In this document: piece after piece, positions 22,524-35,600 of the stretch | Layout of the letters: every line of letters begins with the position of its first letter | How positions within the stretch are numbered: position 1 is the first letter of the stretch | Notes under the pieces: model-generated | What the model saw: the letters and a program-made list of their open reading frames with translations, nothing else | The model's database searches: none | What the model was told of the DNA's origin: nothing | Made by a program: the position numbers and the translations under genes | From: Thuidium tamariscinum | Lineage: Eukaryota > Streptophyta > Bryopsida > Hypnales > Thuidiaceae | DNA length: 64,000 nucleotides | Direction: 5' to 3' | Assembly: GCA_947034885.2 (NCBI GenBank) | Contig: OX344749.2 | Coordinates: 41,445,682 to 41,509,681, forward strand

Positions 22524-22842
22524 TTAAGGTAGGAGGTCCTAAAATGGAGCAGGTTCTAAAACCAATCAGGCTCTAGAAGTACATTTTGCACTTTCTAATG
22601 TACAAGTGGTGTGCATTTGAGAAGGTGGGCGGTTTTAGAGCTCACAAAAATGCACTTTTCTGCAACTTCAGAAATTCATAACTAATTCTACAAAGCTTCA
22701 AAAAATATGAAACAACTTGGGTTAGATGCCAATTTCTCTTGCCTTTCAAGGAAAATTTACTGAAAAATATTTTAAGAAGTTCTACCTCCCCAAAAGTCAG
22801 CTTCAGCTCTTAGATGAGCGGTTTATGAACCTCCTACCTTAA
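22524..22842 (+). mobile_element. B-family MITE, copy 2
   Basis: This is a complete copy of about 319 bp, ends TTAAGGTAGGAGG and CCTCCTACCTTAA. It shares the AAGGTAGG end core with family A, suggesting the same transposase group (PIF/Harbinger-like, TAA target). It directly precedes the TRAF-type gene's upstream region. Confidence 0.75.
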
Positions 22843-22843
22843 T

Positions 22844-23570
22844 AATGATTTTTTCCAAATCGTCAATTCTAGACATGATTCGAGACGCTCTAGGGTTAAA
22901 CTTAGTAATACCTGCTTCCGTGTTTATATTCATTAATATATGTTGGCACGGCAGTGTCGGTGTTGGTTCTACATGTGGCAGTTTGGCATACAATCGTGAG
23001 ATAGTTGTAGGGTTTAACGAGGCACGGTCTTACGGTATGACCGTGTGGATCCGACACTTGGCAAGCATAGGCTGAGACCGCTCGACCGAAATGTCGAGAC
23101 CTTTCTTTTCAGCCGTCTCGTGTCTTTCATGTTTTACGGAATCAGAGTGAGCTTACGATGTCTCTCTTTCGTCGTCCTTTTGAAACCAATTTCATGTGAT
23201 GATTCGGCCAATTCCCTTTTCGTGCTTACTACTGTGAGTGTCGAGATTCTTAGTTCAAGAAGACGATACAGAGGACGCCTCACTTTCAAGGCGATCGCGA
23301 GCCTGCTGTTAGTTGCATCGCGCCTCAGAAATTGGTTTGAAAGGATCTTTTGTGTTCCAGGAAGTCAATTCCTGATTCCCAGACTCATGTTTCGAATTCT
23401 CTTGTCAGGTTAGGGCTTCGAAGGGAACGGCCTTTTAGGAAGGTGATTCTTGGTGAAAGTAGAGAATATGTGAACGAAAGCTCAGTAATGGCACTTTGCG
23501 AAGGATTGAGTTTTTGAATTGCGTGTTACTGTTTGCTGATCTGAGTGAAATTCTGACGTTCCCGAAGGCC
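22844..23570 (+). promoter_or_regulatory. Upstream region and leader of the TRAF-type gene
   Basis: Base composition rises from about 22880 onward, as in the leaders of the other genes here. No unique promoter motif stands out. Open frames in this stretch look non-coding. The region starts directly after a B-family element. Confidence 0.35.
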
Positions 23571-26259
23571 ATGGCGACCGATATAAGTGTTTCAGGTATT
23601 CATTTCCATTCGAGTTGTGTCTTATTATTGATGAGTGAAAATTCAGGGTTAGGAGTTGGTTTTGAAAAAATTCTTATTCATTGTCCAATTTTGGAATGCG
23701 CCATCTCTTTCCTTACTTCATCTTCGTTTTTTGGAGTAACTGACTGTTTGTTGTGACTATTCGCTATGAGTATCAGAAATTACAGAGAGAAGTTTATTAG
23801 ATTCCTGTCTCCTTCGTAGATGAATTAACTCGTCATTTGTGCACTCGATTTTGTGTAATTGGATAGCAATTGTGTACACTATTGTTCAGAATATCATTCC
23901 GTGCGTTTCGAACTTATTAGACAAACAGATTGGATAATTCTCGGCGGTTGGGAAGCTTCATGTGAAGTATACTGAAGAGACATTGAGATAATAGAGTCCG
24001 CAATGTCGCACATGTGGGTAGAGTGTGTGTGTGTGTTCGAAGTGCATGGCTTCTGGTTACCGACTGAAGGGTATGAACTACGGAGTTCCCAAGGGTCACT
24101 TTAATTAGCGGTCTCACTGTAATATCCGGTTGGTTATGAAGTTTTAATTGTATTCTGAACTGAGATGGGTTTCTACAGGTGAACTAAAGCAAGGGCCGTC
24201 GTCACCAAAGCTGCTGGAGTGTAACTTCTATGATGTAGAGGAGGTGATTCGCCTCTCGCAGTCTTTGCTGGTCGCTCTAGCTGCCGCCTGTGTGGAGAAA
24301 ACATCAGGAACCTTTAGCCCGCGAGCGTCTGTAGCACCAGATGTTAAAAAAGAAATGCTCGACTACCTAAACTTGCAAAGCGAGGCTTATGCCAATGGTA
24401 GCTCAAGCGTGCAGGGCTTCAAGCTCGAACTGGTACGTCATTACACTGTCATTGCTGTGCTTTTCACCGAATACTGCGAGGACCACCCTGCTATGGACTA
24501 TGTTGACCCTGTTCATAGAGCTGTATGATGGTCTTTGTTTGATACAAAATGAATTTCTTGCGTGTAAAATATACAGCTATCCACTGCCTGGGTGCGATAG
24601 CTCTCTGCTGAATAGATGGGCTCTTTGGAATAACAGTTTGCTAGGATGCGTGCGTACCATCCTAGATGTTTGGATTCAAACGGTGTCATGGTGGCTTGCA
24701 CAACTAGATGCAAGCTTTTGTGGTAATTATTTTCTTGATTGGTTCGACATTGTCCATTCTGAGAGCATCGGTTTCTTGACCAGGTTTCATATCCAACACA
24801 GATTGTGAAGGATATGCTTGACAACTTCGTCAAATCAAAGAGAAATATGTTTTCTCGTGTTTCGGGTATTGTCAAAGATGCGAACAAGGATGACAAAATC
24901 AATGATTTTGTTCGTGAACTGGATCAATCAGGCTTGTGGCTGGCTGGGCGTCGCGAGGTGTGCACCATGTTCATCGCACTACTCATAGCAGTATTTGGCA
25001 GTTGTTTCTATGTGACAATTCCTTCAGCTCGTGCGGCAGTAGATGATGACGGTTGTCTTATGTATTCTGCACACAATCAAAAGCAGCCAAGGATGAGTTC
25101 CTAAGCCATGTTCATGTTGCCTAATCTTTGGAGTTTATCAGGTGCTTGCCAAAGCGTTGTTCAAAAGGATAGATCAAAGGAAGACATGCCACTGTGAGAT
25201 GAACTTTGATTCTGAGACAGAGCTTGCAAAGCACCAAAACAGCTGTGTTTTTAGGCCAATATCGTGTTCAAACGAAGGATGTGATGCCGTTTACTCCGCA
25301 ATACATGCAGAAGACCATGATGCTTCATGCGGTTACAAGCTCTTTCCATGTTACCTCGAATGCGAGTCTTCTGTGCAGCGCAAAGATATGGCGAACCATT
25401 GTGCAACTGTGTGTCCTATGAAGAAGACGAAATGTCCTTATTATGCGGTTGGGTGCCTTCATGTTATGGCTCAGGTTCAGACTCTTTACTAACGTTGTCC
25501 AGGAAGTCTTATACCTGGTTACATAATTTGCCCAATCATTTGGTTGTCGCCATAGATCTTAAAATGTCGACTCCTAGTCTGAGAGTATTGAACTAGCAAA
25601 AAATCGTATTTTTGCGCAACTAGGCATATTCACGAGTCGTATATCTGGTGGCAGGGTTTATTGGAAAGTCACTGTACCGAGTACATGGGAGAGCACTTGC
25701 TGGAGACTTTGCAATATGTGCAGAACCATGAAGCCACACTCGGAGAACATGCACAGCGAATTCTCCTTGTAGAAAAGGTTAATCGTCCTTCATTAAATTC
25801 AGTTTGTCACTAGGAATGAATAGATAGTTTTGAAGCTATGCGAGGCGTGCAATTCACATTGCAGTCCTCGCAAGCCACAATTGGAAGTGATATTCTTTCG
25901 TATCAAACCTTGGCTGACGTACCCTTTCCGTAATTTATTCTAGGCTTTTAGTGTGCTTATTTTCTCTATTTTCTTTGTGCGTAGTGAATTTTTTTATGGG
26001 GGTTTATTCTGAGTGTACTCTGGTGATAATGCAGGCCGTGCAACTAGCCCAAAGAGCGGCAGCCGTTAATGTTGGAAACTTGAATGTCACAGTGAAGGAA
26101 CAAGAGAACAAAGTGAATTTATTGGAAGCGGAGGTGAAGAAGCTGAGGGCAAATCAGAAAACGTTGGATGTTTCTTCAGAAGTGTTGCAGTTAAAGCGGG
26201 AGTTTCTTAACTTGCAGAAGCGGGTTGAAAGTCTTACCTCTTCCCAATCCTCACGCTGA
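23571..26259 (+). CDS. TRAF-type zinc-finger protein with C-terminal coiled coil, 6 exons
   Basis: Exons 23571-23595, 24179-24432, 24784-24957, 25142-25474, 25655-25777 and 26035-26259 join in frame into 377 residues. Residues 1-150 are a helical N-terminal region without a domain I recognise. Residues about 165-290 hold a dense Cys/His array: CHCEMNFDSETELAKHQNSC, then CSNEGCD, HDASCGYKLFPCYLEC, HCATVCPMKKTKCPY and ESHCTEYMGEHL, the spacing of TRAF-type zinc fingers. The last 50 residues are a heptad-like Lys/Glu/Leu coiled coil. There is no RING finger or MATH domain, so it is more likely an adaptor than a ubiquitin ligase. The fifth exon uses the acceptor at 25654, because an earlier one at 25622-25623 gives a non-zinc-finger frame. 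The first exon codes for only eight residues, so the start is less certain than the rest. Confidence 0.85.
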
Positions 26260-27001
26260 TGTTTAGACGTGTGCACATCATTCCCAGTCGTTTCACAACG
26301 CGCTTCTGGAAGTTCAGAGTCTCAGTCGTTTCAACCTGCTTCTGTAAATATTTTTCTCGGTGAGCAGGAGTAATGTGTTTTATACTTTCTCGATAGGTGT
26401 ATGATGGGTTCCTCCAAGTGCCTTGGTAACAGGTTTTTTTCTGTAAATAAGTTCCTTGAGTGTGTCTTTAGCGGATGGTGGGGGAAATTCCCTTACTGAG
26501 ATGATACTGGATTTTTTTACAGAAGAATATGCTTAATTCATGGATCAGAAAACATCCTTTTCAATATGGGAACTTACAGCTCCTTGCTCTTGATCTGAAT
26601 TTCAGCTTTAAAATGATCTTTTTTGAATTCCACAACTAATTTGGAAAAGAGTACACTCAGAACAAACACCCATTTTTCTTAAAAGAGTATTCTATTCTCA
26701 ACTTCCTATGAATAAACTATGATATTCCATGAAGGACTTTTATAATTACCTTGGAAATGAAATAGATAAAGACATTCACTCATCCAAAATCAGTTTAGAT
26801 TTGGATATGGTAGAAACATCCAAAACCATCAATATGAGCAATTCAACATAGCTAAAAAAACTTGTTTGTTAAAATAATATTTATTTTTGGAATTAGCAAT
26901 TGAAGATTAAGAATTTTTGAAGAAGATTAGATTTTTGGATATGGCATGTATTTTTCATGAATTTTCAAAGTGATTGTTCACTAGACTATTAAAATTCTTA
27001 C
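26260..27001. other. 3' region of the TRAF-type gene and AT-rich spacer
   Basis: The first 250 bp or so look like a 3' UTR (GTAAATA-rich). The remainder is plain AT-rich. Confidence 0.4.
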
Positions 27002-27396
27002 ATACGTAGGAAGCACCCAAAACCGTCCAAATAAGGAATTCAGCATAGTTGGAGGGAGATTTTCCTAAAACTTACATTTTTCTATTATTAGTGAGTAAAA
27101 ATCATGAATATTCAAGAAAATAAATAGAATTTTCGAAATTGTATGTAACTTCTATGTTTTATTGAAGTGATGGCTCCCTAGACCACTGAAAGTGTGCAAT
27201 AGGTGCACCCAAAACTGAACCGTGCAAAAATCAACACTCAGCCAACCAGATTTTCCTATGTGTCCTTCAATTGTGTCAGCAAATTACAATCATACATGTG
27301 GCAAATACATTAATTGCACTCTAGGGACATATTTGGATGACTCTATAGTCTAGTGCAAGGTACATGGACAGGAATGGGTGTTTCTTCCTTAGGTAG
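27002..27396 (+). mobile_element. F-family TIR element, copy 2
   Basis: Uninterrupted copy, about 395 bp, with ends GTAGGAAGCACCC and GGGTGTTTCTTCC. It serves as the empty-site control for the G insertion at 17801. Confidence 0.7.
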
Positions 27397-29269
27397 ACTT
27401 GAAAACTAAATTTGACAAAAGAGCAGTGACAAAATCACAATCAAGGAAGTCAAGATTATAGTGACACTTCTAAAGTATACTTTAATGAAAATATAGAAAC
27501 ACAACTAGTAAAAATTTATAATATGTGGATGGGTGCTTGTAGAAACAAATATGGTTGTTTCCACATTACATTACCTTTGTGTCCTTTGTTTCCATACCGC
27601 ATATGCATTTACTATAAAGGAAGAGGTAACCCACTAAACTATAAGCACACAAAGTTCTTCCCACTATTACTATGTACTTGTTAATTTTTTATTTATTTTA
27701 AGAGGAAGGGACAATATCCACCTATTGCAAGCTCATAAAGAAGAGCTAGTGTACATATTAACTTAATGGCTTGACCTCCCCACTATTTGTAATGGTTGCT
27801 TCAAATGGAAATTCTAAAAACACTAATTTACAAATAAATTATATCATGAGGGACAAGCACTAAATTTGAATTGTATATGGCTATATATTCTAGCTATAAG
27901 GAAACTAAAGCCTCAACTTTCCCTACCTTCTCTTGAGGGCTTGGGTGAACTGACCCCTCACTTAGCCACTTGGGAAAACACTAAATTTTTTATTTTTCAT
28001 GCATGATAAAATTTGAAAATTTTGATCTCATACTTGCAATCAGAGGCTTCAAATTAGCTAAGGAAAGGTGTACTAGCTAAATTAAACGAACCCAAAATAC
28101 GGGGCTATTATTTTTACTTCCACTTGTTGAATGACTTGGTGTGGCCAAAGCAAGGGGATGGAGCTAGTTCACCTTGACTCTTTTGTATGTACTTATTAGT
28201 GCTATTGTATTGAGTGTTGCAACTAGAGATTTTCTAGTGTTGAGTACTATTGAGTTGAAAACTTCATGTTGTGGATTGACCAATGTTCACAAAAAACCAA
28301 TGCTAGTTCAAAATTAGGTAGTGGAATTGGGAGAAATCCATTTGCAATTTGGGAACGTTAGCAAAAACTTGGAAAAAAAATCTATAAAATTTTGTACTTT
28401 GAGTAAAAAAAAGAAGACATAATTGGATTCCATAATTGAATAAATGTTTTGATTTGGGAATTGAAGAAAAATTGGTTGTAAAACTCAAAACTTCCTAAAC
28501 ATTGGGATTGGCTCTCTTGGTCTCCTTGTACTATTTCTATTATTAATGGAAATGTTGGTTGAGGACTTAACGACTTGAGATTGTGGGGTTGACATGGGAG
28601 TTGATATCCACCATTTTTTTAATGATTTTTTCTATTTTCTTCCATTGTGCTTTCATTAAATTTGCTTAGGTTTGTAATGTGGTTTGTGAAAAGGGTAGCA
28701 ATTGGTTGTTGGTTGTAGGCATCTTGCAAACTATCAAAATCTAATCTGACATAATTGTTTTATAGCCATAGATGCAAGTGAGACCTAGATCTCAAACCAT
28801 AAGCATTTTACAAGAATTGCCAAGATTCACCTCTCAAACTTGCTCTAAAATTTGTTGCTTAAATAGTTGAATTTCTAAATGAGAAATTGTTCTTATTTAT
28901 TGTAAATTGATAAATATTACAATTTTATTTAATGGCAAAACATTTGATTTGCTCTTAAACTAAGATTGACAGTATTTTTATTATTTTTCATATATAGACA
29001 AACATATCAAAAAGGTAAAAGTAGTGGAGTTCTAATTCTTCACAAATGATTCATCTTGTTGTAATCTAAATCTCAATTACTTTAAGAATGAAGTCTAACT
29101 CTAGGTTGATTGTATGATTATAGAGACGAATTTCTATAAAATGAAAATGGGCCAAATATTTGGATAGGGTCTTTTCTACAAACTCTAGTATATTTTAAAA
29201 AAGGCCAAATATTTTAATCTTTGGAAAATAAAAAAATAAGCCTTCTACATTCCCCTCCAATCCCAACCT
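27397..29269. other. AT-rich spacer
   Basis: No element ends or coding signal recognised. Parts may be older, unrecognisable repeats. Confidence 0.45.
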
Positions 29270-29880
29270 TGTATAATGGGACGAGTTATTTTATCCCTCT
29301 TAAGTTTTGTATGAATGTTCAATTTGTAGTATTATAAATTTATCTACTTGCCATAAACACAAAGTTCTTTAGAGGATCATCTCTAAATCTTTAAAACGGC
29401 CTATATCATTTTTCGGCTTTCTACACATTTTTGTTTATAGCATTGCTTGAATATATTATTTACTTCAATTTCATCAAATAAGTCATGATTAAACCAAGTG
29501 TGTCAATCAAGTATTTGAACAATATTTAAGTTGCACTATTAATTATCAACAAGATGACTTGATTTTGTGTTTAATGTTGGTTGAATTTGCATATAACAAC
29601 ACTGTCTATTATAATTAAATTCAACAAACGTCATTTTTTTTGTTAATTGTGGATATGATCAAAACTTCATGTATTGAATAATTATTCTAAAGGAAAACAA
29701 TTGTTAAAAAACTCAAGATTGTTAAATGGCATTTGTGGTTGTACATAAAAAAATCACCTTCACTTCAAATTGGTGAGAAAGTTTGGTTCATTTGACAATG
29801 TGATAAATTAAGTTATTGGCAAGTAGGACCATTTTTTACTCACTTATTGTGCCAAGTCAATTTACCGTACGTGAAGGTTT
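29270..29880 (+). mobile_element. Ty3/gypsy LTR-retrotransposon fossil, integrase region
   Basis: The DNA between about 29.4 and 29.8 kb keeps short stretches typical of the integrase C-terminal half of Ty3/gypsy polyproteins, including an EQYL-type helix and the EFAYN motif. It is thoroughly broken, with many lesions over a few hundred bases, and no LTR, reverse transcriptase or gag could be found nearby. The outer limits are approximate. The degree of decay suggests an old insertion. Confidence 0.55.
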
Positions 29881-31139
29881 GATTTGGCATAAAGGTATTG
29901 GAAAACTTTACTTTTGGCGCACAAAAGAGTTCGATAGGTAAAATTTTTAATTTTAGAGTTTCGTCATTACTGCATATGACATTTTCCTTTTTTGACGACC
30001 TTTGGGTTTCTTTCTTATTGGCACTTTCTCGGCATTTTTCTTTTCCACTATTAGGTTTTTGTCCTTTAGCTGCTACCACTAGTTCTTCTCTTATTTTGGG
30101 TAGTGCCATCTTCAATTGTTTTGATTGGTTCTTGATTTTGTAATCTTATTTCTTAAATATCTTCTTAAATATCTTCATATTTCTTGAATTTTTTTTTGCA
30201 AATTTTATAAAATTTTGAAATATTCAAAATTTTAGACAATATGCATACAAAATTTCTACAATATTTCAAACATTTTACTTGTAATATTCCAAACATTCAA
30301 ACTAAAACAAAAATACTTAATTTATGTCTAAATTTGACCTTCAAGTAGGGTAATTGTTTGTAACTTACAACTTCCAACATTTATGAAAGTATATTTAGTC
30401 TTCTATGTTTTTCATCTTGAATTGTATGAAAAGTCAAATATATTTGGCAAAATATAACTAAAGACTCCTGCCTTCTATTGAAGTCAACAATTATGAAGAA
30501 TATGAGGTGGAAAAATGTCGGATTCATAATATATACAAGGTACACTTAAATATTTTATACACTAGTGTGGATATGATATAAATGACGCACATTGAAACCA
30601 ACAACAAATGTAATAAATGCAGTTTAGAAAATACAAGAATTTCAGCAACTTCACCTTAATAAACCAAAGTATAGTGCCTTATACTATTGCAAATTGTTTA
30701 ACAATTCCATCCATGAAATTTTCATCTGTACAATTTTTCATTCATTTGTTCTTGCTAAACCCTAATGACACCTAAACATTTTTGTTTTTGAAATCAAACC
30801 TCCAACACTAATTTTCTTGGAATAAAAACTCCGGGTTTAATCCTTAAAGGACGCCCAAGCCATTTTCTGGTCGATGAACTTTAGGGAATCTTTCTATGTA
30901 GGACAAAATTGCAATCATTCATCCTCGGAATTAGGGGTGGAAAAGGAAGATCTTCTACAATGCTTTGACTTCCAACATGTGTTTTTAGATTTTTTTGAAC
31001 CAATGATTCCCACGGTATCAAAATTCCTCAATTCCACGGCCACCGGCTCGTCGTTTAGGGGCTTAAAAAAAACAAAAACAAAAAGACTCCAACAAGTAGT
31101 TTTCAATTTCAATTTTTTATTTTTATTTTTTTCACTCAA
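29881..31139. other. AT-rich DNA between the gypsy fossil and the SUVR upstream region
   Basis: A Lys-rich minus-strand frame of 91 codons (29840-30115) has no known domain. Nothing else seen. Confidence 0.45.
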
Positions 31140-32644
31140 GTGTGCTCCTGAAGCTACGTGGTCGTCGTCGTGGAGCTGAGGACACTCATTGCGAAGTGAC
31201 AACCTGCCGACGAGGGAGACAGGGGAGCCTCCCCAGCTGGGAATTTCTTAGGGCGTCGCTAAGTTATTTGTTAGGACCAAGCCCCGTACCTGACAGATCT
31301 TTCATGGCGCCGGCGAACCTCCTGTCCCACTTCACGATGCCTCGTGAGTCTGGTTTCCACTCCACGTCTCCGACTTCTTTCCATCTTGCTCCCAGATTCG
31401 GTTCGGCGAGGGGCTTCTTGCAAACGCGGGAGGCTGTTCTTGTCGGCGTTTCAAAAGTTTTGGATTAGTTTCGTCACTCTCGTCGGGCTAGCTCTTAGGT
31501 TTGCCAGCTTTGCTCTGTGGAGGTTCATGTGCTGGCTCGTGTTTTTTGGCGCCGGGACACAGGTTTATGTTGAAGATTCAGAGGAGGGAGTGTTGAACGG
31601 GAAGGTGCATTGGAAGTCAGTTCTTGATACCGGTATGTATGGCGCTCGCTCTTTCTGGGCTACGTACGCTCAAGATTATGAAATGACGGATTGAGTCGGA
31701 AGGTTTGTGTAGCTTCGTGAATTTGGAAAGCGAGCCTGTTTGTTAAGATTGTGAGAGGGAGGTCGTCGGATGAGTCTCCTGCGATCGTCTTTCCTACTTT
31801 TGAGGCGGAAAGAACTAGGTGTTCTTTTTAAGCGAAAGTGAATGGCATTGTTTAGGATTTCTTGGTTTCGGATTTTCTGTCGTTGCAATATACTTTCCTC
31901 TGGCTTTGACGACGGGCTGCATTTCTCAGAGGTCATTCTGAATTTGTTTGTTTCAATCTGCATTTTTTGTTCTGTCGATAATCTTCGCATCATGCCAATG
32001 TAAGTTTCTCATGAATTTTAGGCCATTTTAGTCCATTGTTTCTAATTGTGAGATTTTTCCGGATCGTAATTTTGCTCTTTCGGGGAAGTGGAAAGTGCAG
32101 TGAGTGAGGTCAGGTTCTTGATACGTTGTAGGAGGAGCTTCACTGTCTTTCTGTTTTTTATTCGATTTTTAGTGCCTCTCTCAATTTCTAAGTGTGCATT
32201 CAATTCTCTTCCGTATTTGCAGAGTTCCGTCGACCTTCGCGTCTCTTCGAAGCGTGTGTGGTGTTGTGGAACTGGGCTCCCAATTTTGTTGCTCTGGATT
32301 CTTTCTTTACTTCAATTTTGCTGGCAACTCTGTAGTTTATTACGCACTGGAATTTCTGAACAGAGACAGTTCCAGGATGCTTTTTGTTCTTCTGAGTTGG
32401 AGATTCTGAAGTTTGCGAGGCTGTTTCATTGGAATTCTTGCTGCCGTGGGTGGGTCGGGAGTTGAGATTTTTCCCGGGTTGGGATTTCCCCGGCAGCACC
32501 GACGTGCTGTTGAGGTTAGAAGCCAATGTCTGTGGAGCATTGACGATCAATTTCCTTTAATGTTCGGGATCAAATAATAATGGAGGGGGATAATTCTTGA
32601 CGTTCGGCATACTTAGGACATTAGTCCTTCTGGACCCGGCAGCG
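31140..32644 (+). promoter_or_regulatory. GC-richer upstream region of the SUVR gene
   Basis: From about 31140 the DNA is much less AT-rich than the repeats before it and has CT-rich stretches typical of plant leaders. Several open frames on both strands (for example 31142-31468 and 32088-32465 on +) have no recognisable domain. I read this as promoter plus long leader, possibly with a 5' UTR intron, and cannot exclude a small separate gene. Confidence 0.35.
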
Positions 32645-35600
32645 ATGGCCGACGAAGCAGGCGGCAACGACATTGCCCCAAGAGATGGTGGTGTGAGGAC
32701 AGAGAGGGCAGTAAGCGCCATGTTGGATGTTGGTCTTGACCGTGTTTTAGTCATCAAAACTCTGAAGAAACTCTACAAGGTAAGAGCTACTAGCAATAGC
32801 TGTGTATATTAACAACAAGAACGCTCTCAGCATTGTGCTTCGAAGTACTTCGAATTGGAATGTTACATCTCGTATCCATCACTGAATATTGTTCACTCCT
32901 TGAATTGATATCCGAATGTGGTAGATGAGTTTATTCGTGTTTGAGACTAATGAGGACCTGCTTTTCGCTAGGTATTCGAGTCTGAGGACATGTGGGATCA
33001 TGTCGAGATGGATGGTTATCGAATGCTAGCGGACGAAGCATGCAATCTTCAAGCGAGGCTCGTGAGTATTGTGGAGCTGGTCCACTTCTTTTTCCATTTG
33101 GTGTTCCTTGATGCCTGTTTCTAGAACCCTACTGTCATGACACTGTATTCTCTACAAGCTGAGTTTCTCTCTTTGGAATTCTGTGAGATAGGAGGCAAAG
33201 CGAACACGCGCAGCACCTGATAACGGCACTCCAGAGAGGCCAAAGAAAACTGAAGACAACTTCCAGTCCTCTCCTCCGAGAGTTGCGAGGGTAAACGGTT
33301 ATGACGAGAGGAGCGCAACTGCCTTGAAGGTGATGGCAACCGAGAACGTCAAACAAGAAGAAGATATTGCTAGAAAACAGATGCAAAGAGATGGGAAATT
33401 GAAGCAAGCGACATCAGTACAGAAGAATCCCAGTTTGTTGCACTCAAGAGGGGGACTCACTCCTCGAACTGATGGTCGTGGAGTTAAGCTGATCGATCAT
33501 ACGGAGGCCGGTGGAGGAAGAAGAAGATCAGATGATAGTATTGCACATAAGAAACTGAAGCAACCCAAAGAGGAACTCGAGTCCCAGAGTGCTCCTACTA
33601 CATCGAGGAGAGAGATTTCTAGTTCACAAGGTTTCAAGAAGTTGAAGAGGCTACGCCAGGAGGAAGAATGCAAGCATGAACTCGAGGAACTAATTGGAGA
33701 GGCAGGTGAATTGGCGCATAGAGGGCTCTATGATGTTGATCAGGATGTGCAAGGACAATTTAGGCACGATGTCAAGGATTTATCTCGAGGATTTGAATCG
33801 ATTCCCATCCCCATTGTAAACCAATCTAATTCCAAGGCTCTCCCTTCCTCTTTCTTCTACATTGAAAAGAGCAGACCTTATGAAAAAGCCTTTATCAACC
33901 TTGCTATATCGCGGATAGGGGACGACGATTGCTGTCCCAGCTGCTATAGGGATTGTTTATCTGCGCCCTACCGCTGCGCCTGTGTACGAGAAACAGGGGG
34001 AGAATTTGGATACACCACTGATGGCTGCTTACAGCAGAGGTACATTGAAAAGGTACTAAGACCATGTGGAGGTCAGAGCCACCTTTAATTACACATTTTT
34101 CAGAAAAAAACACTCCTTTAAAAATGCCAATTTGATAGCAAAAAGTGAGCTCTGAAGTCGAATACATGTTGCAATAATGGACATAGACACAAATCTTGGA
34201 ATATAAAGTGTCTAGAAAAATCTCGTAGAATCTTAGCCAATTTGTTGATATTTTGCATGACTACATAAGACCAAAACTTACTCTCTTATAACTCGTGCAG
34301 TTTCTGAAGATCAAGAACGGTTCCTTCACCGAGAAGATGCACCATTGTGAATCGGGCTTCCATTGCCCTATCGAGCGGCACAAGAACGAGGAGGACCCAG
34401 CAGACTGTAAAGGGCATCTCGTACGAGACTTCGTGAAGGAGTGTTCGTCCAAGTGTGGATGTAGCAAGCAATGTGGCAATCGAGTGGTACAGCGAGGCAT
34501 TACTCGTAGGCTGGAGGTATCAAAACGTACTCTTTGCACCTTGATGTTTTCCCGTAGGAATTGTCTCATTGAAAGGCTCTGATTTGTATGTCATTACACT
34601 ACACTGGTAGGAGGGTGTCTTTGGGGCTCATGCAGATCAAAGTAATACTTCATTTCCGCTGAGAACATAATTTCTGAAGAAAACCATTTGCAACTCATTT
34701 CAGACTAAATGATGCTAATAGAGATTTCTTTTTTAAGTCCAACTCTGGTTTTCATGCTGTGTATTCTATTGACCTTCAAATTTGACCTCATGTATAAAGA
34801 AGTGTATTTTTAAAAGCAATGGGGTATATGTCACAATCCTAATAAAATTGAACCCATGTATATTCAAATTTTTAATCAATTTAAACCTTAAGGGTTCAGA
34901 AACAAAAAATGGAGGTCAGAAGTTGATTATGAGTTCATTTATCTTCACAATGCTACATCAAAACAAAGTGACATATATGTCATTAAATTAGTTGCAACCT
35001 TGCAAATTTAAAAGTACATTCAATGTCAAAGGTATTGAAGTCTTTTGTAGTCCATGTTGTGACCAAAAGACAAAGATTTAAACAAAATAGAGCATGAATT
35101 TCAAATTGAATATACTTTAGAATCTACAAGGTTGCAACTAATGGCATATATTTCACTTTGTTTTTGATGCAACTTTCAAGTCAAATGAATTCATAATCAA
35201 ACTTCTAACCTCCTTTTCTTTTGTATCTCTAGTATTCATGGGTTTAATTAATTTAGAGTTGTGAGATACACTTTGTTTTCTTCTTCACAAATTATATTAG
35301 GTTGTCTTTCTATTTTTATATTCAAAAGTTTTTAAAACTAAGAATGCTCTAGCTTAAAGTTGTTGACAAGTAGTGTAAAGTGTTATGCTTTTTTTTCCAT
35401 TGTTGAAAATTTTACTATTTATAAATTTTTTTGAGTGTTTTCATCATTACAGTTTGTTCCTTTTTGCACAAATTGATTGAAATTGCAATTTTGGCCAATC
35501 ATAGAAATTTTATAATGATAGAAACTTAAAAAAAGTTATGGAACTTATTTTATGGAACATTTTTATTTTGTCCAAAACCCTTGATTTTCGGGGGTTGAAG

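Noticed and set aside
24389-24808. 139-codon plus frame in the TRAF-type gene
   Set aside because: Runs from exon 2 in a shifted frame through the intron; the spliced model explains the region.
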